A stretch of DNA of 12,229 nucleotides from the NCBI GenBank assembly GCA_900314595.1, contig OMVW01000057.1, positions 1 through 12,229 of the forward strand, in the 5' to 3' direction. The translations under genes were made by a program, and so were the position numbers. The number at the start of each line of letters is the position of its first letter. The first letter of the stretch is position 1. Below are positions 7,003 through 12,229 of the stretch, one piece after another. The notes beneath the pieces are model-generated. The model searched no databases. It saw only the letters and a list, made by a program, of their open reading frames with translations, and was not told where the DNA came from. Source of the DNA: an uncultured Dialister sp. Its GTDB lineage: Bacteria > Bacillota > Negativicutes > Veillonellales > Dialisteraceae.

Positions 7003-7611
7003 TTACTTTGGAAATACGAATCCCGGTACATGCTTTAAAGCTTCCCGGACCTGTCTTCTCGTTTCTTCTATGGAATGGCTGTTATCGATGATTACATCTG
7101 CATAGTTCATCTTATTGGCCGTAGGCATCTGCTTTCCGATGCGTTCCAGCACCTGGGCGCGGGTGAAATTGTCCCGGCTCATGACTCTTTGAATCTGCAC
7201 TTCCAGAGGCACTTCCACGATCCATACTTCTTCTACCCGGAGCTGCCAGGAAATTTCAAGAAGGAGCGGCATATCCAGCACCGCCACTTCATGGCCCTCC
7301 TCCTGGGCCCGGATGAGTTCCTGCCAGGTCCTGTGCCAGATGAAAGGATGAATGATGCTGTTTAATTTCTGCCGTTTCGCCTCATTGGTGAAAACGATTT
7401 CTCCCACTTTGAGGCGGTTCAGATTTCCGTCGGGCAGGAATATATCATCTCCGAAAGCTTCGCGGATTTTAACCATAGCCGGGCTTCCCGGGAAGACTGC
7501 TTCTCTGGCCAGTTTATCCCCGTCAATGACAGGAATGCCCAGTTCTTTCATATAGGAGGAAACCGTGGACTTTCCGCTGCCCACGCCTCCGGTCAATCCG
7601 ATACGATACAA
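7003..7611 (-). CDS. coaE: Dephospho-CoA kinase
   Basis: CoaE phosphorylates the 3'-hydroxyl of dephospho-CoA with ATP, the last step of coenzyme A synthesis. The 202-residue product has the P-loop GGVGSGKST (8-16), IDGDKLARE (29-37), the IIHP motif (86-89), VLDMPLLLE (111-119) and a lid segment around QIQRVMSRD. The start is an unusual TTG at 7611, supported by AAGGAG at 7619-7624 with a 7-base spacer and by the P-loop falling at its normal position. Many Firmicutes have polA-mutM-coaE; here no mutM is present and a repeat-filled spacer of 872 bp separates coaE from polA. Length is normal. Confidence 0.96.
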   Translation of the reverse strand: MYRIGLTGGVGSGKSTVSSYMKELGIPVIDGDKLAREAVFPGSPAMVKIREAFGDDIFLPDGNLNRLKVGEIVFTNEAKRQKLNSIIHPFIWHRTWQELIRAQEEGHEVAVLDMPLLLEISWQLRVEEVWIVEVPLEVQIQRVMSRDNFTRAQVLERIGKQMPTANKMNYADVIIDNSHSIEETRRQVREALKHVPGFVFPK

Positions 7612-7675
7612 CTCTTTACTCCTTTTACTTTATAGTCAAATCTGCTGCCAACGTTCTTCCCCAGGGGAAAGGGGC

Positions 7676-7696
7676 AAGGGATAAGGGAAAAGGGAA
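7676..7696. repeat. Three AAGGGAW heptamers
   Basis: AAGGGAT, AAGGGAA and AAGGGAA follow in phase. This is the third spacer in the window with a 7-bp period, although the sequence differs from the ACGANYY family. Confidence 0.5.
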
Positions 7697-7701
7697 GGAA
7701 A

Positions 7702-7728
7702 TGGTCCGCTTCGCGAACCAATCTTTTT
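7702..7728 (+). terminator. Possible intrinsic terminator, plus strand
   Basis: An 8-bp stem with one G-U pair (TGGTCCGC with GCGAACCA) and a TTC loop is followed by AATCTTTTT. On the minus strand the hairpin is followed by TTTCCTTCCC, so it might also slow transcription into coaE. No plus-strand gene needs it, so its role is unclear. Confidence 0.4.
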
Positions 7729-7973
7729 ATATAGGCCTTCGGCCCTGAATAAGGAAGTATCAGTCAGATGTGAAGAAATGATGATCGTTCCAGCCTCCGG
7801 CTATATTCAGGTCAATTACGTTACGCTTGTACCTTTTATCCCGCAATCGATGATTACCGCCGGATAGCCCCCTTCACCCGGCTTTGCCGGGAGCTTCCCC
7901 CGTTGGAGGACGCCACGCGTTGACCGCTATTCACGGTTCTTATTGCTCCGCAGTATCGAAAAAGACTTCCCCC

Positions 7974-8480
7974 ACGAATACCTAAAAGCTCCAAGCTCGT
8001 TTGCCTCAAATCCTCATGTCGATCCGGCAGGCCACACGAATACCTAAAAGCTCCAGGCTCAAACGCCTCAAACCTTCATGTCGATCCGGCAGGCCATACG
8101 AATACCTAAAAGATACCTAAAAGCTCCCGGCTCAAACGCCTCAAACCTCCAAGTCGATCCGGCAGGCCACACGAATACCTAAAAGCTCCCGGCTCAAACG
8201 CCTCAAACCCTCAAGTCGTCCCGGAAGGCCCCACGAATACTTCAAAGTTCCAGGCTTAAACGCCTCAAACCCTCATGTCGAACCGGCAGGCCATACGAAT
8301 ACTCCAAAGCTCCCAGTGCGAATGCCTCAAATCCTCAAGTCGTCCCGGAAGGCCCCACGAATACTTCAAAGTCCCAGGCTCAGATGCATCAAATCTTCCA
8401 GCCGTTCCGGAAGGCAATTCGAATACTTCAAAGCTCCCAGTGCGAATGCCTCAACCCAGCCTGTCGAAAAGGCAGGCGAA
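7974..8480. repeat. 62-bp tandem repeat array, eight units, between polA and coaE
   Basis: Units begin at 7974, 8036, 8098, 8171, 8233, 8295, 8357 and 8419. Seven are 62 bp long. The unit at 8098 is 73 bp because ATACCTAAAAG is duplicated in it. Conserved blocks are CACGAATAC, AAAGCTCC, CGCCTCAAA and CCGGCAGGCC. Units 1-4 carry CTAAAAGC where units 5-8 carry YTCAAAG or a variant; units 6 and 8 share CAGTGCGAATGCCTCAA, while 5 and 7 share CAGGCT, which suggests a 124-bp higher-order duplication. The last unit ends three bases before the polA stop codon. Since 62 is not a multiple of 3 and no ribosome binding site is present, it is not a coding repeat. Confidence 0.95.
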
Positions 8481-8483
8481 AGG

Positions 8484-11063
8484 CTATTTCGTCTCCGCCC
8501 AGTTGGTCCCTTCGTTTACATCTGCCACCAGGGGCACTTTGAGGGTGACCACGGATTCCATGGTTTCTTTGAGAAGCCCTGCCACTTCTTCTTTTTCTTC
8601 ATTCACCACTTCTGCCACCAGTTCATCGTGTACCTGGAGGAGGACCCGGCTTCTGAAGCCTCCTTTTTTCATCCGGTCGTACACTTCGATCATGGCCATT
8701 TTCATGATATCTGCGGCCGTTCCCTGGATGGGCGTATTCATGGCCGTACGCTCTGCAAAGGACCGGCGGTTGAAATTTTTGCTGCGGATATCCGGAAGTT
8801 CCCTGTACCGGCCGAAAAGGGTGACGGCCCGTCCCGTTTCCCTGGCTTTTTCCACCATCTCATTCATGAAGGAATGGATGGAAGGATACCTCTCGAAGTA
8901 CCGGGCGATGTAATCGGCTGCCGCCTGGCGGGTGATGCCCAGCTGGCGGGCCAGGCCGAAGTCGGAAATCCCGTAAATGATACCGAAGTTGACTGCTTTT
9001 GCGTGGGAACGCTGCTCAGGAGTGACTTCCTCGAAAGGAATGCCCAGCACTTCGGCTGCCGTTCTCCGGTGAATATCTTCTTTATTGATAAATGCCCTGA
9101 TTAAACTTTCGTCTCCCGACATATGGGCCAGAACCCGGAGTTCCACCTGGGAGTAATCGGAGGAAATAAAGCAGTCATAGCCGTCGCCCGGCACAAAGAG
9201 GGAGCGGATTTTCTTTCCTTCTTCCGTGCGGACAGGGATATTCTGCAGGTTCGGGTCCGACGAGGAGAGGCGCCCCGTGGCAGTGACCGTCTGGTTGAAG
9301 GACGTATGGATGCGTCCCGTATCCTTCCGGATCAATTGCGGCAGCGCTTCCAGGTAGGTGGAAATCAGTTTCGTCAGCGTCCGGTAGCGGAGGATATTTC
9401 CTACAAAGGGGTAGGAAACGGCCAGTTCTTCCAGCACGTCGGCCGCCGTGGAGTAGCCGGTCTTTGTCTTCTTCCCTGCGGGAAGGCCCATCTTTTCGAA
9501 GAGGATGTGCCCCAGCTGCTTGGGCGAATTGATATTGAACGATTCTCCCGCTTCCACAAAAATATCTTTCTGGCAGATGCGGACTTCTTTCTCCATTTCT
9601 TTTTTTACTTCGTCCCAGCGCTTCTGGTCCGTGGCGATGCCTGCTATTTCCATGGAGGAGAGGACTCTCACCAGTGGCTGCTCGATTTCGTCGAAGAGCT
9701 TTTCCACCCCGTTTTCGGAAAGTTTCTTCCTTGCCGGTTCATAAAGGGAAGCAAGGAAACGGGAAATACAGCAGCCCTTGTCCGCTTCCGACGGCATATC
9801 GTCGGGGAATATTTCCGGTTTTTCAAAGAGACCGGCCAAGTAAGAGAGCGGATAGGTCACCCTTGTGGGGTCAAGCAGGTAGGCGGCAATGGAAATATCA
9901 AAGAATGGAATATGGTCCGTGGGGAAATCGGACTCCATGAGGAGTTTCGAATCTTCGATGACCACCGCTTCTGCCTTTGCCAGCGATTCAGCGGCAGATT
10001 TCCACTGGTCCTTCTTGATCTCATAAGCCTTGTCATCTGCCGCAATGACTACGGATTCCGCCGAAAGGAATGGTTTCATCCCTGTAAGTTTCGCCCGGAT
10101 GCCGCAGACTTTCCCTTCAAAGGAAATAGAAGGATCCCAGCTTTCCACCTTCGGAAGGGAATGCTCGTTTTCCACTTTTTTCTGCTCCGAAAGCATCCGG
10201 AAGCGGGGAAGCCTTGCAAATTCATCGAGCAGACGGATGCCCAGGGTAGAGAGGATTTTCCTCATTTCTTCGATATGAATGGGCTGCTTCATATCTTCGA
10301 GAGTCGTTTCCAGAGGCACATCCCGCTTAATGGTGGCCAGCTTGTAGGAAAGGTAGGCCATCTCTTTATTTTCAAGCAGTTTTTTCTTTCTGGCTCCCTT
10401 GATTTCTTCCACATGAGCGTAGAGATTGTCCAGGTCTTTGTATTCCGTCAGCAGCTGGAGGGCCGTCTTTTCACCGATTCCCGGGACCCCCGGAATGTTG
10501 TCCGCCGTATCCCCCATGAGGGCTTTGATGTCGATCACCTGGGAAGGGGTGATATGGTATTTTTCCATAATGGCCTCCGGAGTCATGCGGGCCATATTCG
10601 TAATCCCCTTCTGGGTGAGGAGGATCGTCGTCTGATCACTGGAAAGCTGGAGCGCATCCCGGTCTCCGGTGACAATATCCACAGGCAGTTCCTTTTCATA
10701 ACGGGCCGAAAGGGTACCCAGCACATCGTCCCCTTCATAGCCGGGAATGCTGTACACAGCTACGCCCATAGTGCGGAGTACGTCGATAATCAGGTCAAAC
10801 TGGGGCACCAGTTCATCAGGTGCCGGCTTTCTCGTGGCTTTATAGCCATCATACATTTCCGTCCGGAACGTGTGACGGTCCTTGTCGAAAGTGACCGCCA
10901 TATATTCGGGGTCCAGATCTCTGTACAGGCCGAGAAGCATGCGGAGAAATCCGTAAATCGCATTCGTCGGCGTCCCATCCGGAGCCGTCATAGTCGGCGG
11001 CAGCGCATAAAACGCGCGAAAAAGCAGACTGCTTCCATCGATAATGACCAGTTTCTTTTCCAT
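8484..11063 (-). CDS. polA: DNA polymerase I
   Basis: PolA fills gaps and removes RNA primers during replication and excision repair. The 859-residue protein has a 5'-nuclease domain (1 to about 290) with IIDGSS at the N-terminus, YEGDDVLGTL (109-118), VTGDRDALQL (131-140) and GDTADNIPGVPGIGEKTA (184-201). The middle domain (about 300-460) lacks the acidic metal ligands of the DxE proofreading motifs, so 3'-5' exonuclease activity is probably lost, as in B. stearothermophilus. The polymerase domain has TATGRLSSSDPNLQNIPVRT (594-613), motif A DYSQVELR (636-643), motif B around RSHAKAVNFGIIYG (685-698) and motif C VHDE (811-814). The ATG has AGGAGG at 11069-11074. An extended -10 promoter lies at 11118-11126. 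Confidence 0.98.
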   Translation of the reverse strand: MEKKLVIIDGSSLLFRAFYALPPTMTAPDGTPTNAIYGFLRMLLGLYRDLDPEYMAVTFDKDRHTFRTEMYDGYKATRKPAPDELVPQFDLIIDVLRTMGVAVYSIPGYEGDDVLGTLSARYEKELPVDIVTGDRDALQLSSDQTTILLTQKGITNMARMTPEAIMEKYHITPSQVIDIKALMGDTADNIPGVPGIGEKTALQLLTEYKDLDNLYAHVEEIKGARKKKLLENKEMAYLSYKLATIKRDVPLETTLEDMKQPIHIEEMRKILSTLGIRLLDEFARLPRFRMLSEQKKVENEHSLPKVESWDPSISFEGKVCGIRAKLTGMKPFLSAESVVIAADDKAYEIKKDQWKSAAESLAKAEAVVIEDSKLLMESDFPTDHIPFFDISIAAYLLDPTRVTYPLSYLAGLFEKPEIFPDDMPSEADKGCCISRFLASLYEPARKKLSENGVEKLFDEIEQPLVRVLSSMEIAGIATDQKRWDEVKKEMEKEVRICQKDIFVEAGESFNINSPKQLGHILFEKMGLPAGKKTKTGYSTAADVLEELAVSYPFVGNILRYRTLTKLISTYLEALPQLIRKDTGRIHTSFNQTVTATGRLSSSDPNLQNIPVRTEEGKKIRSLFVPGDGYDCFISSDYSQVELRVLAHMSGDESLIRAFINKEDIHRRTAAEVLGIPFEEVTPEQRSHAKAVNFGIIYGISDFGLARQLGITRQAAADYIARYFERYPSIHSFMNEMVEKARETGRAVTLFGRYRELPDIRSKNFNRRSFAERTAMNTPIQGTAADIMKMAMIEVYDRMKKGGFRSRVLLQVHDELVAEVVNEEKEEVAGLLKETMESVVTLKVPLVADVNEGTNWAETK

Positions 11064-11117
11064 AAATTCCTCCTGCTTCCGGATTCAAGTTTCGTTAAAA
11101 TAAAATGCGTATATTTT

Positions 11118-11126
11118 ATTATATCA
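11118..11126 (-). promoter_or_regulatory. Extended -10 promoter of polA
   Basis: The minus strand reads TGATATAAT, a perfect TATAAT with the TGn extension, in an AT-rich context. No good -35 is present at 15-18 bp. Initiation near 11111 gives a leader of about 48 bases before the polA ATG. The first 76-bp repeat core (11139-11179) begins just upstream and overlaps where a -35 region would lie. Confidence 0.6.
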
Positions 11127-11138
11127 TATATGGGTCTG

Positions 11139-11331
11139 TGACGTACGTGCCGGGTGCGGTTCGTGGCTATAGCGGGTTTCGTTCTTCGTTGTTCGTTCTT
11201 CGTTGTTCGGGGTTTGACGTACGTGCCCGCTGCGGTTCGTGGCTATAGCGATTTTCGTGGTTCGTGGTTCGTGAGTCGTGATTCGGGAGTTGACGTACGT
11301 GCTTGCCGCGATTTGTGGCTATAGCGGGTTT
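11139..11331. repeat. 76-bp tandem repeat, three core copies with heptamer linkers
   Basis: A 41-bp core occurs at 11139-11179, 11215-11255 and 11291-11331, exactly 76 bp apart. Each core starts TGACGTACGTG, contains the palindrome ACGTACGT and ends near a second palindrome, GCTATAGC. The 35-bp linkers after cores 1 and 2 consist of five heptamers: CGAACAA/CGAAGAA type in the first and CGAACCA/CGACTCA type in the second, read on the minus strand. The third linker is degenerate. The array lies directly upstream of the polA promoter. Confidence 0.9.
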
Positions 11332-11340
11332 TGTTCTGCC

Positions 11341-11464
11341 CGGTTCGCGGCCACCGGACTTTATAAGTCAGTTCAGAATTTCCACAATCCACCCTTATAA
11401 GCGGGCATCGCGGCTTATATAGAAATATTCTATTAAAATTTGTTAAAATAAAAATCACTTTTTG
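11341..11464. other. AT-rich spacer with three small hairpins
   Basis: No gene is seen. Inverted repeats are GACTT-TAT-AAGTC (11357-11369), TATAAGC with GCTTATA (11396-11402 and 11413-11419) and ATAGAA-ATA-TTCTAT (11419-11433). A TTGTTA at 11440-11445 and TACTAT at 11465-11470, 19 bp apart, could form a plus-strand promoter for the RNA candidate to the right. Confidence 0.4.
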
Positions 11465-11476
11465 TACTATATGGAT

Positions 11477-11781
11477 AGAAGCGATGAGAAAGAGCTCTTG
11501 AGGAACTCTTCAGAAACCTGCCGGGCCTAACATATGAAGCAGGTGGAAGAGGGATTCATATATTCTCAAAGTTTCAAAAATGGCGCCAAAAAAACAAAAA
11601 ATCCCCAGTCGAAAGGCAAAGGAAACTCAAAATTGAACGATTCATCACGAGATGACAAACTTTTCAGACCACCTCCGTCATACGGCAGCTCCGTCCCTGC
11701 GTGTCCAGGTCAAAGTCCCTGCAGCCGATTGATGATATTTGTCACGAAGATTTTCCCCTGCCCCAGGCTGGGGATTTTTTT
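11477..11781 (+). ncRNA. Candidate structured non-coding RNA ending at an intrinsic terminator
   Basis: The stretch contains nested complementarity on the plus strand. TGAGAA (11485-11490) pairs with TTCTCA (11563-11568). Inside, CTCTTC/GAAGAG (11506-11511 with 11546-11551) and ACCTGC/GCAGGT (11516-11521 with 11539-11544) form one stem. Its loop segment ATATGAA (11532-11538) matches TTCATAT (11555-11561), a pseudoknot or alternative fold. A second domain is closed by TGACAAA (11653-11659) and TTTGTCA (11738-11744). The stretch ends at the terminator at 11754-11781. A weak promoter lies at 11440-11470. It matches no riboswitch or housekeeping RNA consensus that I know. It may be a free RNA, or a leader of the TonB gene; part may be a degenerate dispersed repeat. 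Confidence 0.3.
11754..11781 (+). terminator. Intrinsic terminator upstream of the TonB-receptor gene
   Basis: CCCCA-GGC-TGGGG, or alternatively TCCCC (11754-11758) with GGGGA (11770-11774), is followed by seven Ts at 11775-11781. The stem is short but GC-only and the T-run is good. It would end a plus-strand transcript coming from about 11477, or act as an attenuator for the gene at 11926. Confidence 0.55.
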
Positions 11782-11834
11782 GTGCAAATTCCGTTTTCCT
11801 TCTTCTTTTCATGCGGCTCCCTTTCCACTATGCT

Positions 11835-11860
11835 CTCCGGGCAGGATGGATCCTCCGGAG
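11835..11860 (+). other. CTCCGG/CCGGAG inverted repeat before the TonB promoter
   Basis: CTCCGG (11835-11840) pairs with CCGGAG (11855-11860) across a 14-base loop. A pyrimidine-rich stretch ending in CCTTTCTTTCC follows. It could be a weak terminator or an operator. It matches no Fur-type consensus that I can see. Confidence 0.35.
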
Positions 11861-11866
11861 TAAGCA

Positions 11867-11895
11867 TTTTCCTTTCTTTCCCAAATATATATAAT
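11867..11895 (+). promoter_or_regulatory. Probable promoter of the TonB-receptor gene
   Basis: TATAAT at 11890-11895 has a poor -35 (TTTTCC at 11867-11872, 17-bp spacer). Initiation near 11902 gives a leader of about 24 bases ending in the ribosome binding site AAAGGAG at 11914-11920, five bases before the ATG. Confidence 0.5.
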
Positions 11896-11925
11896 AGAAA
11901 TAAATAAACCTCTAAAGGAGACCAC

Positions 11926-12147
11926 ATGAAACCATACTATATCCTTCCCTTCTTCCTCTGCCTTATGGGGACGGCAGAGGCGGCGGAGACTTTCCACTTC
12001 CCGGAAATCGTGGTGACCGCTCAGCGGGTGCCAACGGTCAAAAAAGATATGCCCCAGTCCATGACCATCATCACGAAGGATGACATGGCCCGGAAAGGAG
12101 CGGGAAATCTCTCGGAAGCCCTTGAGGGGACCCTAAAATGGTCCTAG
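11926..12147 (+). pseudogene. TonB-dependent outer-membrane receptor, N-terminal fragment broken by an insertion
   Basis: Such receptors import metal chelates or cobalamin across the outer membrane with energy from TonB-ExbBD. The 73-codon frame shows a signal peptide (about 1-20: basic start, hydrophobic core, AEA cleavage site), a TonB box EIVVTA (27-32) and the first part of the plug domain, PQSMTIITKDDMARKGAGN, then LSEAL. After residue 66 the plug motif, which should continue with a PG(V/L) turn, gives way to TLKWS and a stop. From about 12123 the DNA looks like a transposon end. A complete receptor has 600 or more residues. Start and ribosome binding site (AAAGGAG) are good. The ligand cannot be told from this part. 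The rest may lie beyond the inserted element. Confidence 0.7.
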
Positions 12148-12229
12148 GAAATTGGACACGGGAAACTGGTATCCCCGAACATAGGACAGGGTAAACTGGA
12201 AAATCCCTTTGCCATGGACACTCTACTCC
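12123..12229. mobile_element. Likely end of an IS21-like insertion sequence, runs off the window
   Basis: From TGAGGGGACCC at 12123 the sequence holds repeated AAANTGG motifs at 12135, 12149, 12163 and 12193 (spacing 14, 14 and 30 bp), several followed by GGAC or GGTCC. A 5'-TG end and multiple short terminal repeats are typical of the IS21 family. No transposase is visible, because only about 107 bp lie inside the window. The exact boundary could be anywhere in 12123-12133. Family assignment is by pattern only. Confidence 0.45.

Larger units (their letters stand above)
7612..7973. other. Gene-free spacer with several small hairpins
   Basis: I see no gene here. From left to right: three AAGGG-led heptamers (7676-7696); a hairpin TGGTCCGC-TTC-GCGAACCA (7702-7720) followed on the plus strand by ATCTTTTTATAT; a GGCC-TTC-GGCC hairpin (7733-7744); AGCC-TCC-GGCT (7792-7802); and a CCCGGC-TTT-GCCGGG hairpin (about 7877-7891). 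The last is flanked by CCCCCTTCA and AGCTTCCCCC, which resembles dispersed palindromic repeats of gut Firmicutes. No convincing coaE promoter was found. Confidence 0.5.

Noticed and set aside
7974..8480. CRISPR array
   Set aside because: The whole 62-bp unit is conserved, with no unique spacers between short repeats, and no cas gene is present.
8275..9104. Plus-strand frames of 212 and 262 codons starting in the 62-bp array
   Set aside because: They run from non-coding repeats into the antisense strand of polA; no ribosome binding site, and the 62-bp period shifts frame at every unit.
9123..11141. 672-codon open frame on the plus strand across polA
   Set aside because: It is antisense to polA, whose frame has all the polymerase motifs. 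The plus-strand product shows no recognisable family.
11243..11458. 71-codon minus-strand frame in the repeat region
   Set aside because: It consists of translated heptamers and repeat cores, with no ribosome binding site.
11477..11781. T-box leader, cobalamin riboswitch, RNase P RNA, tmRNA or 6S RNA
   Set aside because: GATGAGAAAGAG looks like a T-box stem I start, but there is no GGTGGNACCGCG antiterminator sequence. The cobalamin box, RNase P conserved regions and a tmRNA tRNA-like end are also absent.
11534..11863. 109-codon open frame on the plus strand
   Set aside because: It has no ribosome binding site, reads through an intrinsic terminator and a GC hairpin, and gives Pro/Ser-rich text without a domain.
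12214..12229. Start of a transposase gene at the ATG at 12214
   Set aside because: Only five codons remain in the window, and no ribosome binding site precedes it.

Overview
The window reads as chromosomal DNA from a diderm Firmicute of the class Negativicutes; a Dialister-like organism is my best guess. Three things point there: a Firmicute-type rimP-nusA-ylxR-ylxQ-infB operon, a Bacillus-like DNA polymerase I with a degenerate proofreading domain, and a TonB-dependent outer-membrane receptor, which only a two-membrane cell would need. The genus is inference from gene content, not from a search.

Layout. All complete genes lie on the minus strand. From right to left: a plus-strand TonB-receptor fragment (11926-12147) runs into what looks like the end of an IS21-like insertion sequence at the right edge. 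An 860-bp gene-free stretch (11064-11925) holds three copies of a 76-bp tandem repeat, several hairpins and a possible structured non-coding RNA. Then come polA (8484-11063), an 870-bp gene-free stretch dominated by an eight-unit 62-bp tandem array (7974-8480), coaE, a membrane-anchored lytic transglycosylase and an unrecognised 231-codon gene. A strong intrinsic terminator (5581-5623) closes that cluster. A third gene-free stretch (5133-5699) carries heptamer repeats, a cluster of ATTTCA/TGAAAT dyads, G-rich repeats and the promoter of the next operon. The rimP-nusA-ylxR-ylxQ-infB operon fills the left 5.1 kb.

How the genes work together. The left operon is the conserved transcription-translation module: RimP for 30S maturation, NusA for elongation and termination, YlxR and YlxQ as small RNA-binding partners, and IF2 for initiation. 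Genes overlap or are spaced by at most about 21 bp, so they are one transcript. It probably starts at the extended -10 promoter at 5215-5223. The right cluster combines DNA replication/repair (PolA), the last step of CoA synthesis (CoaE), cell-wall cleavage (transglycosylase) and an unknown soluble protein. The last three are tightly coupled.

The unusual content lies between the genes: a 62-bp array exactly abutting the polA stop codon where many Firmicutes keep mutM, a 76-bp array built from a 41-bp core plus five heptamers, the same heptamer family in a second spacer, and a possible pseudoknotted RNA upstream of the broken TonB receptor gene.
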